This document shows, in pieces, positions 16,996 to 25,766 of a DNA stretch of 64,000 bases. Where the stretch lies: assembly GCA_018992685.1 (NCBI GenBank), contig JACVGT010000011.1, forward strand, positions 1-64,000, in the 5' to 3' direction. How positions within the stretch are numbered: the stretch's first letter is position 1; every line of letters starts with the position of its first letter. Origin of the DNA: Theionarchaea archaeon (GTDB taxonomy: Archaea; Methanobacteriota_B; Thermococci; Methanofastidiosales; SZ-28-30). Both the position numbers and the translations under genes were made by a program. The notes under the pieces were generated by a model. That model saw only the letters and a program-made list of their open reading frames with translations, was not told where the DNA came from and searched no databases.

Positions 16996-18546
16996 TTATT
17001 TTCGTAATGCTGTTCCCAGACCAAGGAGCATCAGGAGCAGAACTGTCCCTAGACAGCTTCCACCACATGAGCATCCACAGTCACCATTTGCTGGCGGCGA
17101 TACATTGGGGTTGCTGATAACCTGGGCCACTGCTGCATACGCATCCACGCGGCCCCAGCCCCACAAACAGTCTTTGTTGACATTGCCCTTATCAATAGCT
17201 GTGGCACCCAGACAATTCTTGATTTGTAGGGGGGTTGCCGTTCCTCTTGCATCAAGCATCAGAGCAGCCACTCCTGCGATATGGGGCGCTGCCATTGAAG
17301 AACCAGACATGGCCACATCATTACACGCTGTTCCTGCATCAGCAGCATAGATGGATACACCAGGTGCTGCAATGTCAGGCTTGAATCTCCCGTCAGTGGT
17401 GGGGCCTCTGGAGTTGAAACTGGCCAGTGCGTCCGATTTGTCTGATGCTGTAACAGTAATCACTTTTTCAGCATCGCCAGGTGTGCCAACTGTACAGCAT
17501 GCTCCATCGCCACCAACTACCGCAATCACCACGACACCCTGGTCGACAGCCCAGTTCGACTCCTGCGCTAGAGCAGACGTGCCATCGCCACCTGCGCCTC
17601 CCAGTGACAGATTGATGATGTCAGCTCCATTGTTCACTGCCCAGTCAATCCCTGAGATGATGGTGCTTTCTGAACCACTTCCTGCGCTGGTTAAGACCTT
17701 GCAGCCCATGAGAGAAGCACCAGGGGCTACACCTTTGGCAGTGTACTCACCTGCAGCAATGGATGCACAGTGCGTTCCGTGTCCATTGTCATCGTAGGGT
17801 GTGGTCTGACTGTTGATATAGTCAATCCACGCCACAATCTTCCCCGAGGGGAAGTCACAGTGGTTGGGGTCAATGCCAGTGTCAATGATGCAGATCTTAA
17901 TGCCAGCTCCATTGTACCCCACAGACCAACAATCATCTGCATTGATCAAGGGGACACTCTGGGCCAGGCAGGCATGGACTTCAAGATCATCTTCCAGGAA
18001 CAGGACTCCCGGATCTTCAGCGAGAGGTCCGATATTAGCGACAGGAACTTGCATGGAAGCACCTCTTCCACTCATGAACTGGTGGGTGACTGTCCCATAC
18101 TTTTCCAGGCCGACTGGTGTACCTTCCCTGCACAGAACCAGGATAGTGACCTCTCTTCCGGGGGGCAGCCCCTTGATCTTGTCTTTGAGGTTCCACTTAA
18201 TTCTGGCCACATCATTGGGGACCACAGCCACGTACTCTGTAGGCCCAATTTCGGTGAGATGCTCTTTGGGGACTTTGTAAATTGTGTCAGTAACCTGTAC
18301 TAGAGGAAGCTTTTCAATGTTAATCTCTTTTGAGATTCTGGTCAGAACTCCAGGATTGTAGGCAATCTCAAAGTAATGAGAGTCTTCGTTAACGATTTCA
18401 CCCTTCACTTCCACCAGATCCCGGCCCTCGTACCCAAAAGTCTGTACATGGATAGTGACTGTATGAGACTGTGCGTTCGCAGAAAGTGCTGAAAAAAGAA
18501 GAATACCAATGACAACGCATACTACTACCTTCCGGTTTCTTACCAT
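16996..18546 (-). CDS. Secreted subtilisin-like serine protease (S8) with C-terminal membrane anchor
   Basis: A 516-residue pre-pro-protease. It has a signal peptide (MVRNRKVVVCVVIGILLFSALSANA), a prodomain to about residue 200, and a complete subtilase catalytic domain: Asp222 in IIDTGID, His256 in NGHGTHCA and Ser417 in SGSSMAAPH. The C-terminus is unusual: CGCSCGGSC followed by a hydrophobic stretch (LGTVLLLMLLGLGTAL) and RK. This is the Cys/Gly motif, helix and basic tail layout of archaeal C-terminal sorting signals such as CGP-CTERM, so the enzyme is probably anchored to the surface. The frame extends upstream to 18909, but the ATG at 18546 has AGGAGGTG and begins the signal peptide. 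It fits a proteolytic lifestyle together with the Opp importer and S9 peptidase. Confidence 0.9.
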   Translation of the reverse strand: MVRNRKVVVCVVIGILLFSALSANAQSHTVTIHVQTFGYEGRDLVEVKGEIVNEDSHYFEIAYNPGVLTRISKEINIEKLPLVQVTDTIYKVPKEHLTEIGPTEYVAVVPNDVARIKWNLKDKIKGLPPGREVTILVLCREGTPVGLEKYGTVTHQFMSGRGASMQVPVANIGPLAEDPGVLFLEDDLEVHACLAQSVPLINADDCWSVGYNGAGIKICIIDTGIDPNHCDFPSGKIVAWIDYINSQTTPYDDNGHGTHCASIAAGEYTAKGVAPGASLMGCKVLTSAGSGSESTIISGIDWAVNNGADIINLSLGGAGGDGTSALAQESNWAVDQGVVVIAVVGGDGACCTVGTPGDAEKVITVTASDKSDALASFNSRGPTTDGRFKPDIAAPGVSIYAADAGTACNDVAMSGSSMAAPHIAGVAALMLDARGTATPLQIKNCLGATAIDKGNVNKDCLWGWGRVDAYAAVAQVISNPNVSPPANGDCGCSCGGSCLGTVLLLMLLGLGTALRK

Positions 18547-18625
18547 GGATTCACCTCCTTTCCGTTTAGTATGGCACCCGGGACAATTGGGGTGCTCAAT
18601 CGCTTTCCCTTCTCTATTCTTTCCA

Positions 18626-18710
18626 CCTATATAAATCCTCTCATGATGTGTAGTATTACAAGTTCTTTCATGAAGTGAGCAGGCTCTAGTGATAAAGGCT
18701 TTATACAGAA
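18626..18710. promoter_or_regulatory. Divergent promoters for subtilisin and deacylase
   Basis: Minus-strand GGATTTATATAGG (about 18627-18640) would serve the subtilisin, giving a leader of roughly 60 bases. Plus-strand GGCTTTATACAG (about 18697-18708) lies 25 bases before the deacylase ATG at 18727. The two boxes face away from each other in a 180-bp gap. Confidence 0.55.
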
Positions 18711-18726
18711 CCTCACAGGGGTCACC

Positions 18727-20355
18727 ATGCATGAGGTTGCTATCACCAATGGGCGCATCGTTGATGGAACGGGAAATCTGTGGTATAAGAGTGATATTGG
18801 CATTGATAATGGAATGATAGCTGAAATTGGATCGAATTTGAGGGGTGAAACAGAGATTGATGCATCGGGTAAAGTGGTATGTCCTGGGTTTGTTGATATC
18901 CACTCTCATACTGATTTTATCCTCCCTTTTTACTGCAGTATGGACTCATTTGTTCATCAGGGTATCACTACCTGTGTGGTAGGAATGTGTGGGTCAAGTC
19001 TGGCACCGGTGCATCCGGGAAAAGAGGAGGAATTCAGGAAGCAGGCAAGTGCGTTCATTCCTTTTTTTAGGGATCTGGACATTAGCTGGCATACATTTTC
19101 TGAGTATCTTTCAGAACTGGAGAAGAGTTCAATTCCCTGTAATGTTGTCCCAGTTGTGGGGTATGAGAGTGTCCGAATGGCGGGCGGCCCCGGATTTGAG
19201 GATCGGCCCCCTACTCCCGAAGAACTGGTTACCATGGAGGGCCATGTTAGAGAAGCCATGGAGGCGGGAGCCTTTGGTATGAGTACAGGGCTTATCTATG
19301 CTCCACAAACGTATGCAACAACTGAGGAGCTCATCGAACTGGCAAGAGTGGTGGGTCAGTACGGCGGGCTGTATTTTTCGCATATCCGCGGCGAGGGAAG
19401 GACGCTCATGGAGGCGGTGCGGGAGTTTATCAGGATAGTGGAGAAGTCTGGGTGCAGAGGAGGACAGATAGCGCATTTCAAGGTTTCAGGAAAGAAATAC
19501 TGGGGAACGAGTGTTGAGGCTTTGAAACTGGTAGAAGAGGCCAACGAGAGAGGGATCAATGTAACATATGATTCGTATCCCTATGACAGGGGATTTTCTT
19601 CATTAGTGACCGCATTGCCGCCCTGGGCCAGAGAGGGTGGTCTTGAAATAACGTTGCAGCGACTAAGAAACCCTGATGTTCGAGAGCGCATCAAGGAAGA
19701 AACTGTGAAAGATGTACCCTATGTGAGTTGGGAGAACTGGATCAAGACCAATGGGTTTGAAAAGTTGTATGTCTCTCGAGTGAATCGAGAGAAATGGAAG
19801 GACATTGAAGGCAAGAGTCTTTCCGAGATTACTGTCATGAAAGGGTTTTCTGATGAATGGGAGACTCTTTTCACACTGCTGCTGGAAGAGGAGCTTGGAG
19901 TCCAGATTACCTTGGAATCCATGTGTGATGAAGATATCCGCTGTATTATGACCAGCAGGTATCACATGGTGGGAACAGATGGGCTGGGAATACCTCAGAA
20001 TCCTATGCTGGGAACATTTCATCCCCGGTTTTTTGGCACATATCCTCGGATTCTGGGGAAATATGTGCGGGAGGAGAGAGTTCTTACACTAGAAGATGCT
20101 GTCCGCAGGATGACCTCTTTTCCGGCCCAGAGGTTGGGATTACACGACAGAGGGGTTCTGAAGAAACATATGTGGGCAGACATAGTGATATTTGACCCAG
20201 ATGCTATTATTGACACGGCTACGTACCAGGATCCTCACCAGTTTCCGGAGGGCATATGCTACGTCATTGTGAATGGTTATACAGTCCTCAAGAATGGTGA
20301 GCAGGTGAAAGCCATCCCGGGCAGAGTCTTGCGAAAGCGTTTCAGAAACCCATAG
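18727..20355 (+). CDS. N-acyl-D-amino-acid deacylase (D-aminoacylase, amidohydrolase family)
   Basis: A 542-residue amidohydrolase-superfamily enzyme. It shows the N-terminal small beta-domain (ITNGRIVDGTG), the metal-binding VDIHSHTDF motif after KVVCPGF, and later features of the D-aminoacylase subgroup: EAGAFGMSTGLIY, FSHIRGEG, QIAHFKVSG, and the C-terminal GVLKKHMWADIVIFDP return of the small domain. These zinc enzymes hydrolyse N-acyl-D-amino acids or related cyclic or linear amides. Length is normal. It is monocistronic, divergent from the secreted subtilisin; no signal peptide, so it acts in the cytoplasm. It could recycle D-amino-acid derivatives from bacterial walls or damaged peptides. 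A dihydroorotase or hydantoinase role is less likely given the subgroup motifs. Confidence 0.85.
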   Translation: MHEVAITNGRIVDGTGNLWYKSDIGIDNGMIAEIGSNLRGETEIDASGKVVCPGFVDIHSHTDFILPFYCSMDSFVHQGITTCVVGMCGSSLAPVHPGKEEEFRKQASAFIPFFRDLDISWHTFSEYLSELEKSSIPCNVVPVVGYESVRMAGGPGFEDRPPTPEELVTMEGHVREAMEAGAFGMSTGLIYAPQTYATTEELIELARVVGQYGGLYFSHIRGEGRTLMEAVREFIRIVEKSGCRGGQIAHFKVSGKKYWGTSVEALKLVEEANERGINVTYDSYPYDRGFSSLVTALPPWAREGGLEITLQRLRNPDVRERIKEETVKDVPYVSWENWIKTNGFEKLYVSRVNREKWKDIEGKSLSEITVMKGFSDEWETLFTLLLEEELGVQITLESMCDEDIRCIMTSRYHMVGTDGLGIPQNPMLGTFHPRFFGTYPRILGKYVREERVLTLEDAVRRMTSFPAQRLGLHDRGVLKKHMWADIVIFDPDAIIDTATYQDPHQFPEGICYVIVNGYTVLKNGEQVKAIPGRVLRKRFRNP

Positions 20356-20523
20356 GAATAGCTGTCAATGATTTTGAGAAAAGTGGGGGATTTCTGACTT
20401 TCTACAGAACCGGAATAGCTGTACGGGCTAGTACTCTCCTTTCCCCGGTCTTGGAGTGGATTCAGGGCTCAATCCCAGAGCCAGAAGTGTAACCTTTAAA
20501 AGTGAGTATTCAACACAACGTTC

Positions 20524-21864
20524 ATGAATCGTAAAACTGGGTTCCTGTTGATTATTGTTGCAATACTGGCAGTATCTACACTGGCATATTTATTCCCTTC
20601 TCGAAAACCTGAGGAGGGTACCCCCCCGGAGTCACAGCAGCCTGAAAAGGAAGCCCCGTTGTTGTGGACAGTGCCTCTGCAAAATTTCACATCCCAGTAT
20701 TTTGAGGGGAACCTTTTCTGTGTTGCAGACAATGAGGTTAAGGTGTTTGATGGTGGGACGGGAGCCCTGAAGTGGAGTGCCAGAACAGAATCGTTGATTG
20801 TGTCCTTTGATTACACTGAAAATACATTCTTGATAGCTGAGCAGGGACTAGTCGTGGCATTTGATGCTCGAACTGGAGAAGAGAAATGGGAGCATTCCCT
20901 GGGAGAGGGGGAATACTGCTCAAAGACTGGGAAGTACCTGGAGGCAGAAAATGGAGTTGTATACGTTGGCACTCCCACACCTTCGGTGTACTGTCTCGAG
21001 GCAAAAGATGGAACAGTTGTCTGGGATTACAGTGAAGGATTGGAGATCTGTCCTCAGATCAAGATCATCGGGGACAGACTACTAATACACAGTATGAAGG
21101 TGGTGTGCCTCAAGAAGAAGACGGGTGAGTACGTATGGGAGTTTTCTGATTATGCGCCGGGCGCCCTCTACTATGAGGGTGTCATGCTACTGAATGCAGT
21201 TGACAAGACGGGTCACTTCTATTATGCGTTGGTAGACGAAGAGACAGGAGAAGTTCTGTGGCAGGAAAGCAGTTTCAGCATTCCAGATCTCGGATACAAG
21301 AACGGGCTATTGTACTTGAACAAGGCAAGGAGGTTACAGCGGTTTGATATCCATGACGTGAAATCGGGTTATACGTGGCAGTATGGGCATGGAAAAGAGA
21401 TTGCTACGTGGACTGAGGCAGATAAAGGTGCAGTCATACTGCTATACAGCCAAGAGGGCACGAATTATCTATTAGATTCTCTTGTCCTCGTAGATAACGA
21501 AGGGTCAGTGGTCTGGGAACACCAGTATGGAGGCATAGAGTGGAACCCTGCGTATAAAGTCCACCTGGAGGTTCTCAAAGAAGAGATTCTCGTGCTGAGA
21601 GAAGGAGGGTACATTGAAGCGTTCAGTAAGGATGGGGTAAAAACGTGGGAAACGAAAATACAGGAAGCCAGTGACAGTGTCATGGTACAGGGGGACACGG
21701 TCTTCATAACTGCACAGGACGGGATATACTGCCTGAATACCAGGGGGTTCTTATTGTGGGAGTACCACACTGGCGTCGAGAAAGATTCATTGGATATTTT
21801 CGAGATCAATGATGGGAAAATCTTTGTAGCAGGAACGCAGGGGATATATGTGTTTTCTCTGTGA
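20524..21864 (+). CDS. Exported PQQ-type beta-propeller repeat protein
   Basis: A 446-residue protein with an N-terminal signal or anchor helix (KTGFLLIIVAILAVSTLAYLF), a Pro/Glu-rich linker and then repeats of the PQQ-like beta-propeller family. Each repeat has a VKVFDGGTGALKW or VVAFDARTGEEKWEH-like strand pair, up to a final IYCLNTRGFLLWEY. The WxxxL tryptophan docking motifs are visible in most blades. In archaea these proteins are usually structural or binding modules rather than PQQ quinoproteins, and no metal-binding dehydrogenase motif is evident. The ATG lies about 26 bases after a CCTTTAAAAG box, so the mRNA is probably leaderless. It precedes the S9 peptidase gene by 54 bases and may be cotranscribed. 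Confidence 0.75.
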   Translation: MNRKTGFLLIIVAILAVSTLAYLFPSRKPEEGTPPESQQPEKEAPLLWTVPLQNFTSQYFEGNLFCVADNEVKVFDGGTGALKWSARTESLIVSFDYTENTFLIAEQGLVVAFDARTGEEKWEHSLGEGEYCSKTGKYLEAENGVVYVGTPTPSVYCLEAKDGTVVWDYSEGLEICPQIKIIGDRLLIHSMKVVCLKKKTGEYVWEFSDYAPGALYYEGVMLLNAVDKTGHFYYALVDEETGEVLWQESSFSIPDLGYKNGLLYLNKARRLQRFDIHDVKSGYTWQYGHGKEIATWTEADKGAVILLYSQEGTNYLLDSLVLVDNEGSVVWEHQYGGIEWNPAYKVHLEVLKEEILVLREGGYIEAFSKDGVKTWETKIQEASDSVMVQGDTVFITAQDGIYCLNTRGFLLWEYHTGVEKDSLDIFEINDGKIFVAGTQGIYVFSL

Positions 21865-21918
21865 AGAGGAGTATTGTATTCGTATCCAGAGGGGTTAATT
21901 GACCATGGAGGAGTGGAA

Positions 21919-23838
21919 ATGCCTGACAAGAAAATTGCACCGTACGGGTCATGGAAGTCACCCATCACTTCGGATCTGATAGGGTCTGAGACGATTGCTC
22001 TGGGGCAAATTGCTCTGGAGGGTGATGATACGTACTGGATGGAGGTTCGACCTTCAGAAGGCGGTCGGTACGTAATTGTCAGACTATCTCATGATGAAAC
22101 AAGTGATGTAACACCTTTGCCGTACAGTGCCAGAACCCGAGTGCACGAGTATGGTGGTGGAGCTTTTGCGGTTGAAGATGGGATTGTGTACTTTACAAAT
22201 TTTGATGATCAAAGGCTGTATAGCCAGAAGATTGGAGAGGACCCAATCCCTATTACATCAGAAAAAGCCCTTCGGTATGCTGATATCGTCGTAGACAAAC
22301 GAGGAGACCTCATCTGTGTACAGGAGGATCATACTCACTCGGATCGTGAAGCAGTGAATACTTTAGTTAGAATAACTCCTGAATCAGGGAGTTCTCAAGA
22401 TCTGGTGTCAGGAAATGATTTTTATTCTACACCTCGGTTCAACCCTGATCAGACTATGCTGGCCTGGCTCACCTGGAACCATCCTTGTATGCCCTGGGAT
22501 GGCACTGAATTATGGGTTGCAGAATATTCGCCTGAAGGATTGATGAACCCTCAAAAAGTGGCAGGAGGCACTGAAGAATCTGTTTTCCAGCCTGAGTGGT
22601 CTCCTGATGGTAGGTTACACTTTGTGTCTGATAGGTCAGGCTGGTGGAACCTGTATTGCTGGGATTTCGATGAGATAACTCCTGTTTTGTTGATGGAGGC
22701 TGAATTTGGAGTCCCCCAGTGGCGATTTGGCCAATGTACATATGGGTTCTTATCTGGAGGGGACATTGTGTGCACGTTCTCTCAGAAAGGGGAATGGCAT
22801 ATGGGCATCATAGACAGTGAAACGGGTTCTTTGGATGTGTTGGAGACACTATACACGCTCATGGAGTATGTGAAGGTTACAGACGAGAGAGTGGTGTTTC
22901 GTGGAGGGTCTCCAGATGAATGTAATTGTATTGTTGAATTGGATGTGAAGAAAGGGGAGTTCAGGGTACTACGCAGGGAGAACCCTTCCAGTGTTGAAGA
23001 GGAGTACCTTTCTAAACCGGGGGTTATTGAGTTTCCTACAGATAATGGATTAACGAGCTATGCAATTTATTATCCTCCCAGAAACAAAGAATACATGGGT
23101 CCTGAGGATGAAGCCCCTCCCCTGATAGTGAGAAGCCATGGTGGACCTACAGATGCTGCTGATACTGCTCTGGATCTCAGGATACAATACTGGACCAGCA
23201 GGGGATTTGCCGTGGTGGATGTGAATTACGGGGGGAGCACAGGATATGGCAGGGAATATCGGAATCGACTTCAGGGGACCTGGGGGATCACGGATGTTTC
23301 CGAATGTGTGAATGCTGCATTATATCTGGTGGAAAAGGGAAGAGTGGATGCGAACAGGGTGGCTATTAGAGGGGGGAGTGCTGGAGGATATACGACATTG
23401 TGCGCACTCACGTTTCATGATCAGTTTAGAGCGGGAGCAAGTTATTACGGTGTCAGTGATCTGGAAGCACTGGCCAGGGAAACTCATAAGTTTGAGTCTC
23501 ACTATCTGGATAACCTGGTGGGGCCTTATCCTGAAGCTCGTAAAGTGTACGTAGAACGTTCTCCCATCTATTATGTGGATCAGTTATCGTGTCCCGTGAT
23601 TTTCTTCCAGGGATTGGACGACAAAGTGGTGCCTCCGAATCAGGCTGAGATGATGGTGGAAGCACTGCGTGAGAAAGGGATACCGGTGGCTTACCTTGCG
23701 TTTGAGGGAGAACAGCATGGATTCCGCAGTGCAAAGAATATAAAACGCGCCTTGGATAGCGAACTATATTTTTACAGTAAGATATTTGGGTTTTTAGTGG
23801 CTGATCCAGTAGAACCTATTGTTATTGAGAATTTGTAG
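21919..23838 (+). CDS. S9-family prolyl oligopeptidase-like serine peptidase
   Basis: A 639-residue peptidase with an N-terminal beta-propeller (about residues 30-370, e.g. FNPDQTMLAWLTWNHP and FQPEWSPDGRLHFVSDRSG) and a C-terminal alpha/beta-hydrolase domain. The catalytic triad is visible: Ser487 in RGGSAGGYTT, Asp567 or Asp568 in GLDDKVVPP, and His600 in EQHGF. This is the dipeptidyl aminopeptidase/acylaminoacyl-peptidase type, which trims short peptides in the cytoplasm. The frame is open from a TTG at 21874, but the ATG at 21919 has GGAGGAG correctly spaced. No signal peptide. It would finish degradation of peptides brought in by the Opp transporter encoded further on. Confidence 0.9.
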   Translation: MPDKKIAPYGSWKSPITSDLIGSETIALGQIALEGDDTYWMEVRPSEGGRYVIVRLSHDETSDVTPLPYSARTRVHEYGGGAFAVEDGIVYFTNFDDQRLYSQKIGEDPIPITSEKALRYADIVVDKRGDLICVQEDHTHSDREAVNTLVRITPESGSSQDLVSGNDFYSTPRFNPDQTMLAWLTWNHPCMPWDGTELWVAEYSPEGLMNPQKVAGGTEESVFQPEWSPDGRLHFVSDRSGWWNLYCWDFDEITPVLLMEAEFGVPQWRFGQCTYGFLSGGDIVCTFSQKGEWHMGIIDSETGSLDVLETLYTLMEYVKVTDERVVFRGGSPDECNCIVELDVKKGEFRVLRRENPSSVEEEYLSKPGVIEFPTDNGLTSYAIYYPPRNKEYMGPEDEAPPLIVRSHGGPTDAADTALDLRIQYWTSRGFAVVDVNYGGSTGYGREYRNRLQGTWGITDVSECVNAALYLVEKGRVDANRVAIRGGSAGGYTTLCALTFHDQFRAGASYYGVSDLEALARETHKFESHYLDNLVGPYPEARKVYVERSPIYYVDQLSCPVIFFQGLDDKVVPPNQAEMMVEALREKGIPVAYLAFEGEQHGFRSAKNIKRALDSELYFYSKIFGFLVADPVEPIVIENL

Positions 23839-23947
23839 GTAGTGAATTTGGATTTTGGCTGACCAGCATTTTCTTGAACTCAAGTGGGCAAACGGGTGTC
23901 CCTTTGATTGCTCTTCCTCATGAAGTTACAATGAGAGAAACCTTATT

Positions 23948-23967
23948 AGGATATCCTTGGATATCCT
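23948..23967. repeat. Twin GGATATCC palindromes before the DUF2080 gene
   Basis: AGGATATCCTTGGATATCCT contains two copies of the self-complementary octamer GGATATCC separated by 2 bases, making a nearly symmetric 20-bp element. It ends 4 bases before the ATG of the small DUF2080-type gene, so it could be an operator overlapping its promoter or a remnant of an element end. Confidence 0.4.
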
Positions 23968-23971
23968 ATAT

Positions 23972-24133
23972 ATGAGGAAAATTGAGATCATTGACAATGA
24001 GAAGATCGTGCTCACCGATGAAGTAGAAATGGTATATGAGAAAGAAATAACTCCGTTTGGAAACAGCGCAAAGATTGGTGCTCCAAGAGAATATATCGCC
24101 AGGAGGGCTTATGTCATAATCCTAAAGAAGTGA
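23972..24133 (+). CDS. DUF2080-family putative transposon-encoded protein (solo)
   Basis: A 53-residue protein, too short for most ORF cutoffs. Its central and C-terminal pattern EKEITPFGNSAKIGAPREYI followed by AYVIILKK closely fits the DUF2080 family of small archaeal 'transposon-encoded' proteins, which have a short beta-rich N-terminus and the GNSAKI core. Family members usually lie beside transposase genes; none is visible here, so this is a solo or stranded copy. There is no Shine-Dalgarno; TATA-like AT-rich sequence and twin GGATATCC palindromes abut the start. Function unknown; a DNA-binding antitoxin-like or regulatory role is possible. It lies between the S9 peptidase and ProRS genes. 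Confidence 0.7.
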   Translation: MRKIEIIDNEKIVLTDEVEMVYEKEITPFGNSAKIGAPREYIARRAYVIILKK

Positions 24134-24167
24134 AAATGAATTCTGTCCCAAAGCCGTAGAAACCGAA

Positions 24168-24182
24168 ATCTTTATATACAAA
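24168..24182 (+). promoter_or_regulatory. proS promoter
   Basis: AAATCTTTATATACA is a consensus BRE/TATA. Transcription should start near 24200, giving a leader of roughly 90 bases before proS, unusually long here. A 14-codon ORF (24200-24244, beginning MKLTRRDLF) sits right at the predicted start site. Confidence 0.65.
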
Positions 24183-24291
24183 TGAGTTCAGCCAGTTTCA
24201 TGAAATTGACAAGAAGGGATTTATTTCCAGGCTGCTCGTTTTAGAATCCACCTAGGGGAAACCTTCTTGCTGCATTTTAGGAGGAATTTCT

Positions 24292-25722
24292 ATGAGTGAA
24301 GACTTAGGCATAACCATAAAGAAAGAAGAGAATTTCTCAGAGTGGTATAACCAGGTAGTCTTAAAGGCTGAACTGGCAGACTATTCACCGGTGAAAGGGT
24401 GCATGGTAATCCGCCCTCACGGATACAGAATCTGGGAACTCATCCAATCCTTCCTGGATACCAGAATCAAGGAAACAGGCCATCAGAATGTGTACTTCCC
24501 GCTGTTCATACCGGAGCACTTCTTTGAGAGAGAAGCTGAGCACGTGAAGGGATTTTCCCCCGAAGTAGCATGGGTTACCCATGGTGGAGATACACCTTTA
24601 GAAGAGAAGCTGGCTGTGAGGCCCACCAGTGAGACTATCATGTATGACATGTATTCCAAGTGGATCAGGAGCTGGAGAGATCTTCCACTTCTTCTGAACC
24701 AGTGGTGCAACATCGTGAGATGGGAAACCAAGATGACCAAGTTGTTCATGCGCACCAGGGAATTTCTGTGGCAGGAAGGCCATACAGCTCATGCCACCAA
24801 AGAGGAAGCCGACGAGGAAGCCCTGAAAATGTTGGATGTCTACAGGGAAGTGTATGAGGATTTGCTGGCCATCCCCGTGATACCGGGAACGAAGACAGAG
24901 AGTGAAAAGTTCCCGGGAGCCTTGTACACTTTGACACTGGAGTCTTTAATGCCTGATAAGCGGGCTACCCAATCTGCCACCACCCATAATCTGGGACAGC
25001 GCTTCTCAGAAGCGTTTAATATCACCTTCATCGACAAGGATGAACAGAAGAAATCTGTGTGGCAAACCTCCTGGGGATTGTCCACCCGATCCGTGGCAGT
25101 AGCTGTCATGGTGCATTCAGACGATAAAGGGTTGGTCTTACCTCCCAGGGTAGCTCCCATTCATGTGGTGATCATTCCTATCATCTTCCAGGAGAGTAGA
25201 GGAGCTATCCAGGAGATGGCCTTGAAAGTCAAAGAGATGCTTGGGACGGTTGCTGTTGTCCTGGATGATAGGGAAGAATATACAGCAGGGTGGAAATTCA
25301 ACCACTGGGAAGTCAAGGGAGTCCCTGTGAGGATAGAGATAGGTCCTAGAGATGTGAAAAAGGACCAGGTAGTCCTGGTGAGACGGGATACGGGTGAGAA
25401 GCGGGCAATCCCTACGAACACCGTTGAAGAAGAGGTCCAAAAGACACTGACCAGTATCCAGGAAGATCTATTCAGAAAAGCCAAGAAATTCCTTGAGGAG
25501 AATACTGTCACAACAGATAATTATGAGGATCTCAAAGCCTACATCGAAGACAAGAAACTGGTGAGAACCAACTGGTGTGGTTCTGATGAGTGTGAAGCCA
25601 TCATCAAAGACGAAACAGGAGCATCCTCATGCTGTATTCCCTTCAACGAAGAGACCACAGGTACCTGCGTCTACTGTGGAGAAGATGCCAAATATCCGAT
25701 TTATTTCGCCAGACACTACTAA
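24292..25722 (+). CDS. proS: Prolyl-tRNA synthetase, archaeal/eukaryal type
   Basis: A 476-residue class II aminoacyl-tRNA synthetase that charges tRNA-Pro. It lacks the bacterial editing insertion and has the archaeal-type architecture: catalytic core with class II motif 2 (FMRTREFLWQEGHTAHATKEEA), the motif 3 region with GLSTRSVAVAVMVHSD, an anticodon-binding domain, and a C-terminal zinc-type domain with cysteines in NWCGSDECEAI and TCVYCG, ending in the family-typical terminal Tyr. AGGAGG lies 7 bases before the ATG. A T-tract follows the stop. It is monocistronic with a 90-base leader. Assignment firm. Confidence 0.97.
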   Translation: MSEDLGITIKKEENFSEWYNQVVLKAELADYSPVKGCMVIRPHGYRIWELIQSFLDTRIKETGHQNVYFPLFIPEHFFEREAEHVKGFSPEVAWVTHGGDTPLEEKLAVRPTSETIMYDMYSKWIRSWRDLPLLLNQWCNIVRWETKMTKLFMRTREFLWQEGHTAHATKEEADEEALKMLDVYREVYEDLLAIPVIPGTKTESEKFPGALYTLTLESLMPDKRATQSATTHNLGQRFSEAFNITFIDKDEQKKSVWQTSWGLSTRSVAVAVMVHSDDKGLVLPPRVAPIHVVIIPIIFQESRGAIQEMALKVKEMLGTVAVVLDDREEYTAGWKFNHWEVKGVPVRIEIGPRDVKKDQVVLVRRDTGEKRAIPTNTVEEEVQKTLTSIQEDLFRKAKKFLEENTVTTDNYEDLKAYIEDKKLVRTNWCGSDECEAIIKDETGASSCCIPFNEETTGTCVYCGEDAKYPIYFARHY

Positions 25723-25740
25723 TTTTTTCTTTTTCTTTAT
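25723..25740 (+). terminator. T-tract terminator after proS
   Basis: A pyrimidine run with about 14 Ts (25723-25739) directly after the proS stop, typical of archaeal factor-independent termination. The next gene is convergent. Confidence 0.65.
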
Positions 25741-25766
25741 CCACAAAACCAGAAAAAGGAAAGGTA

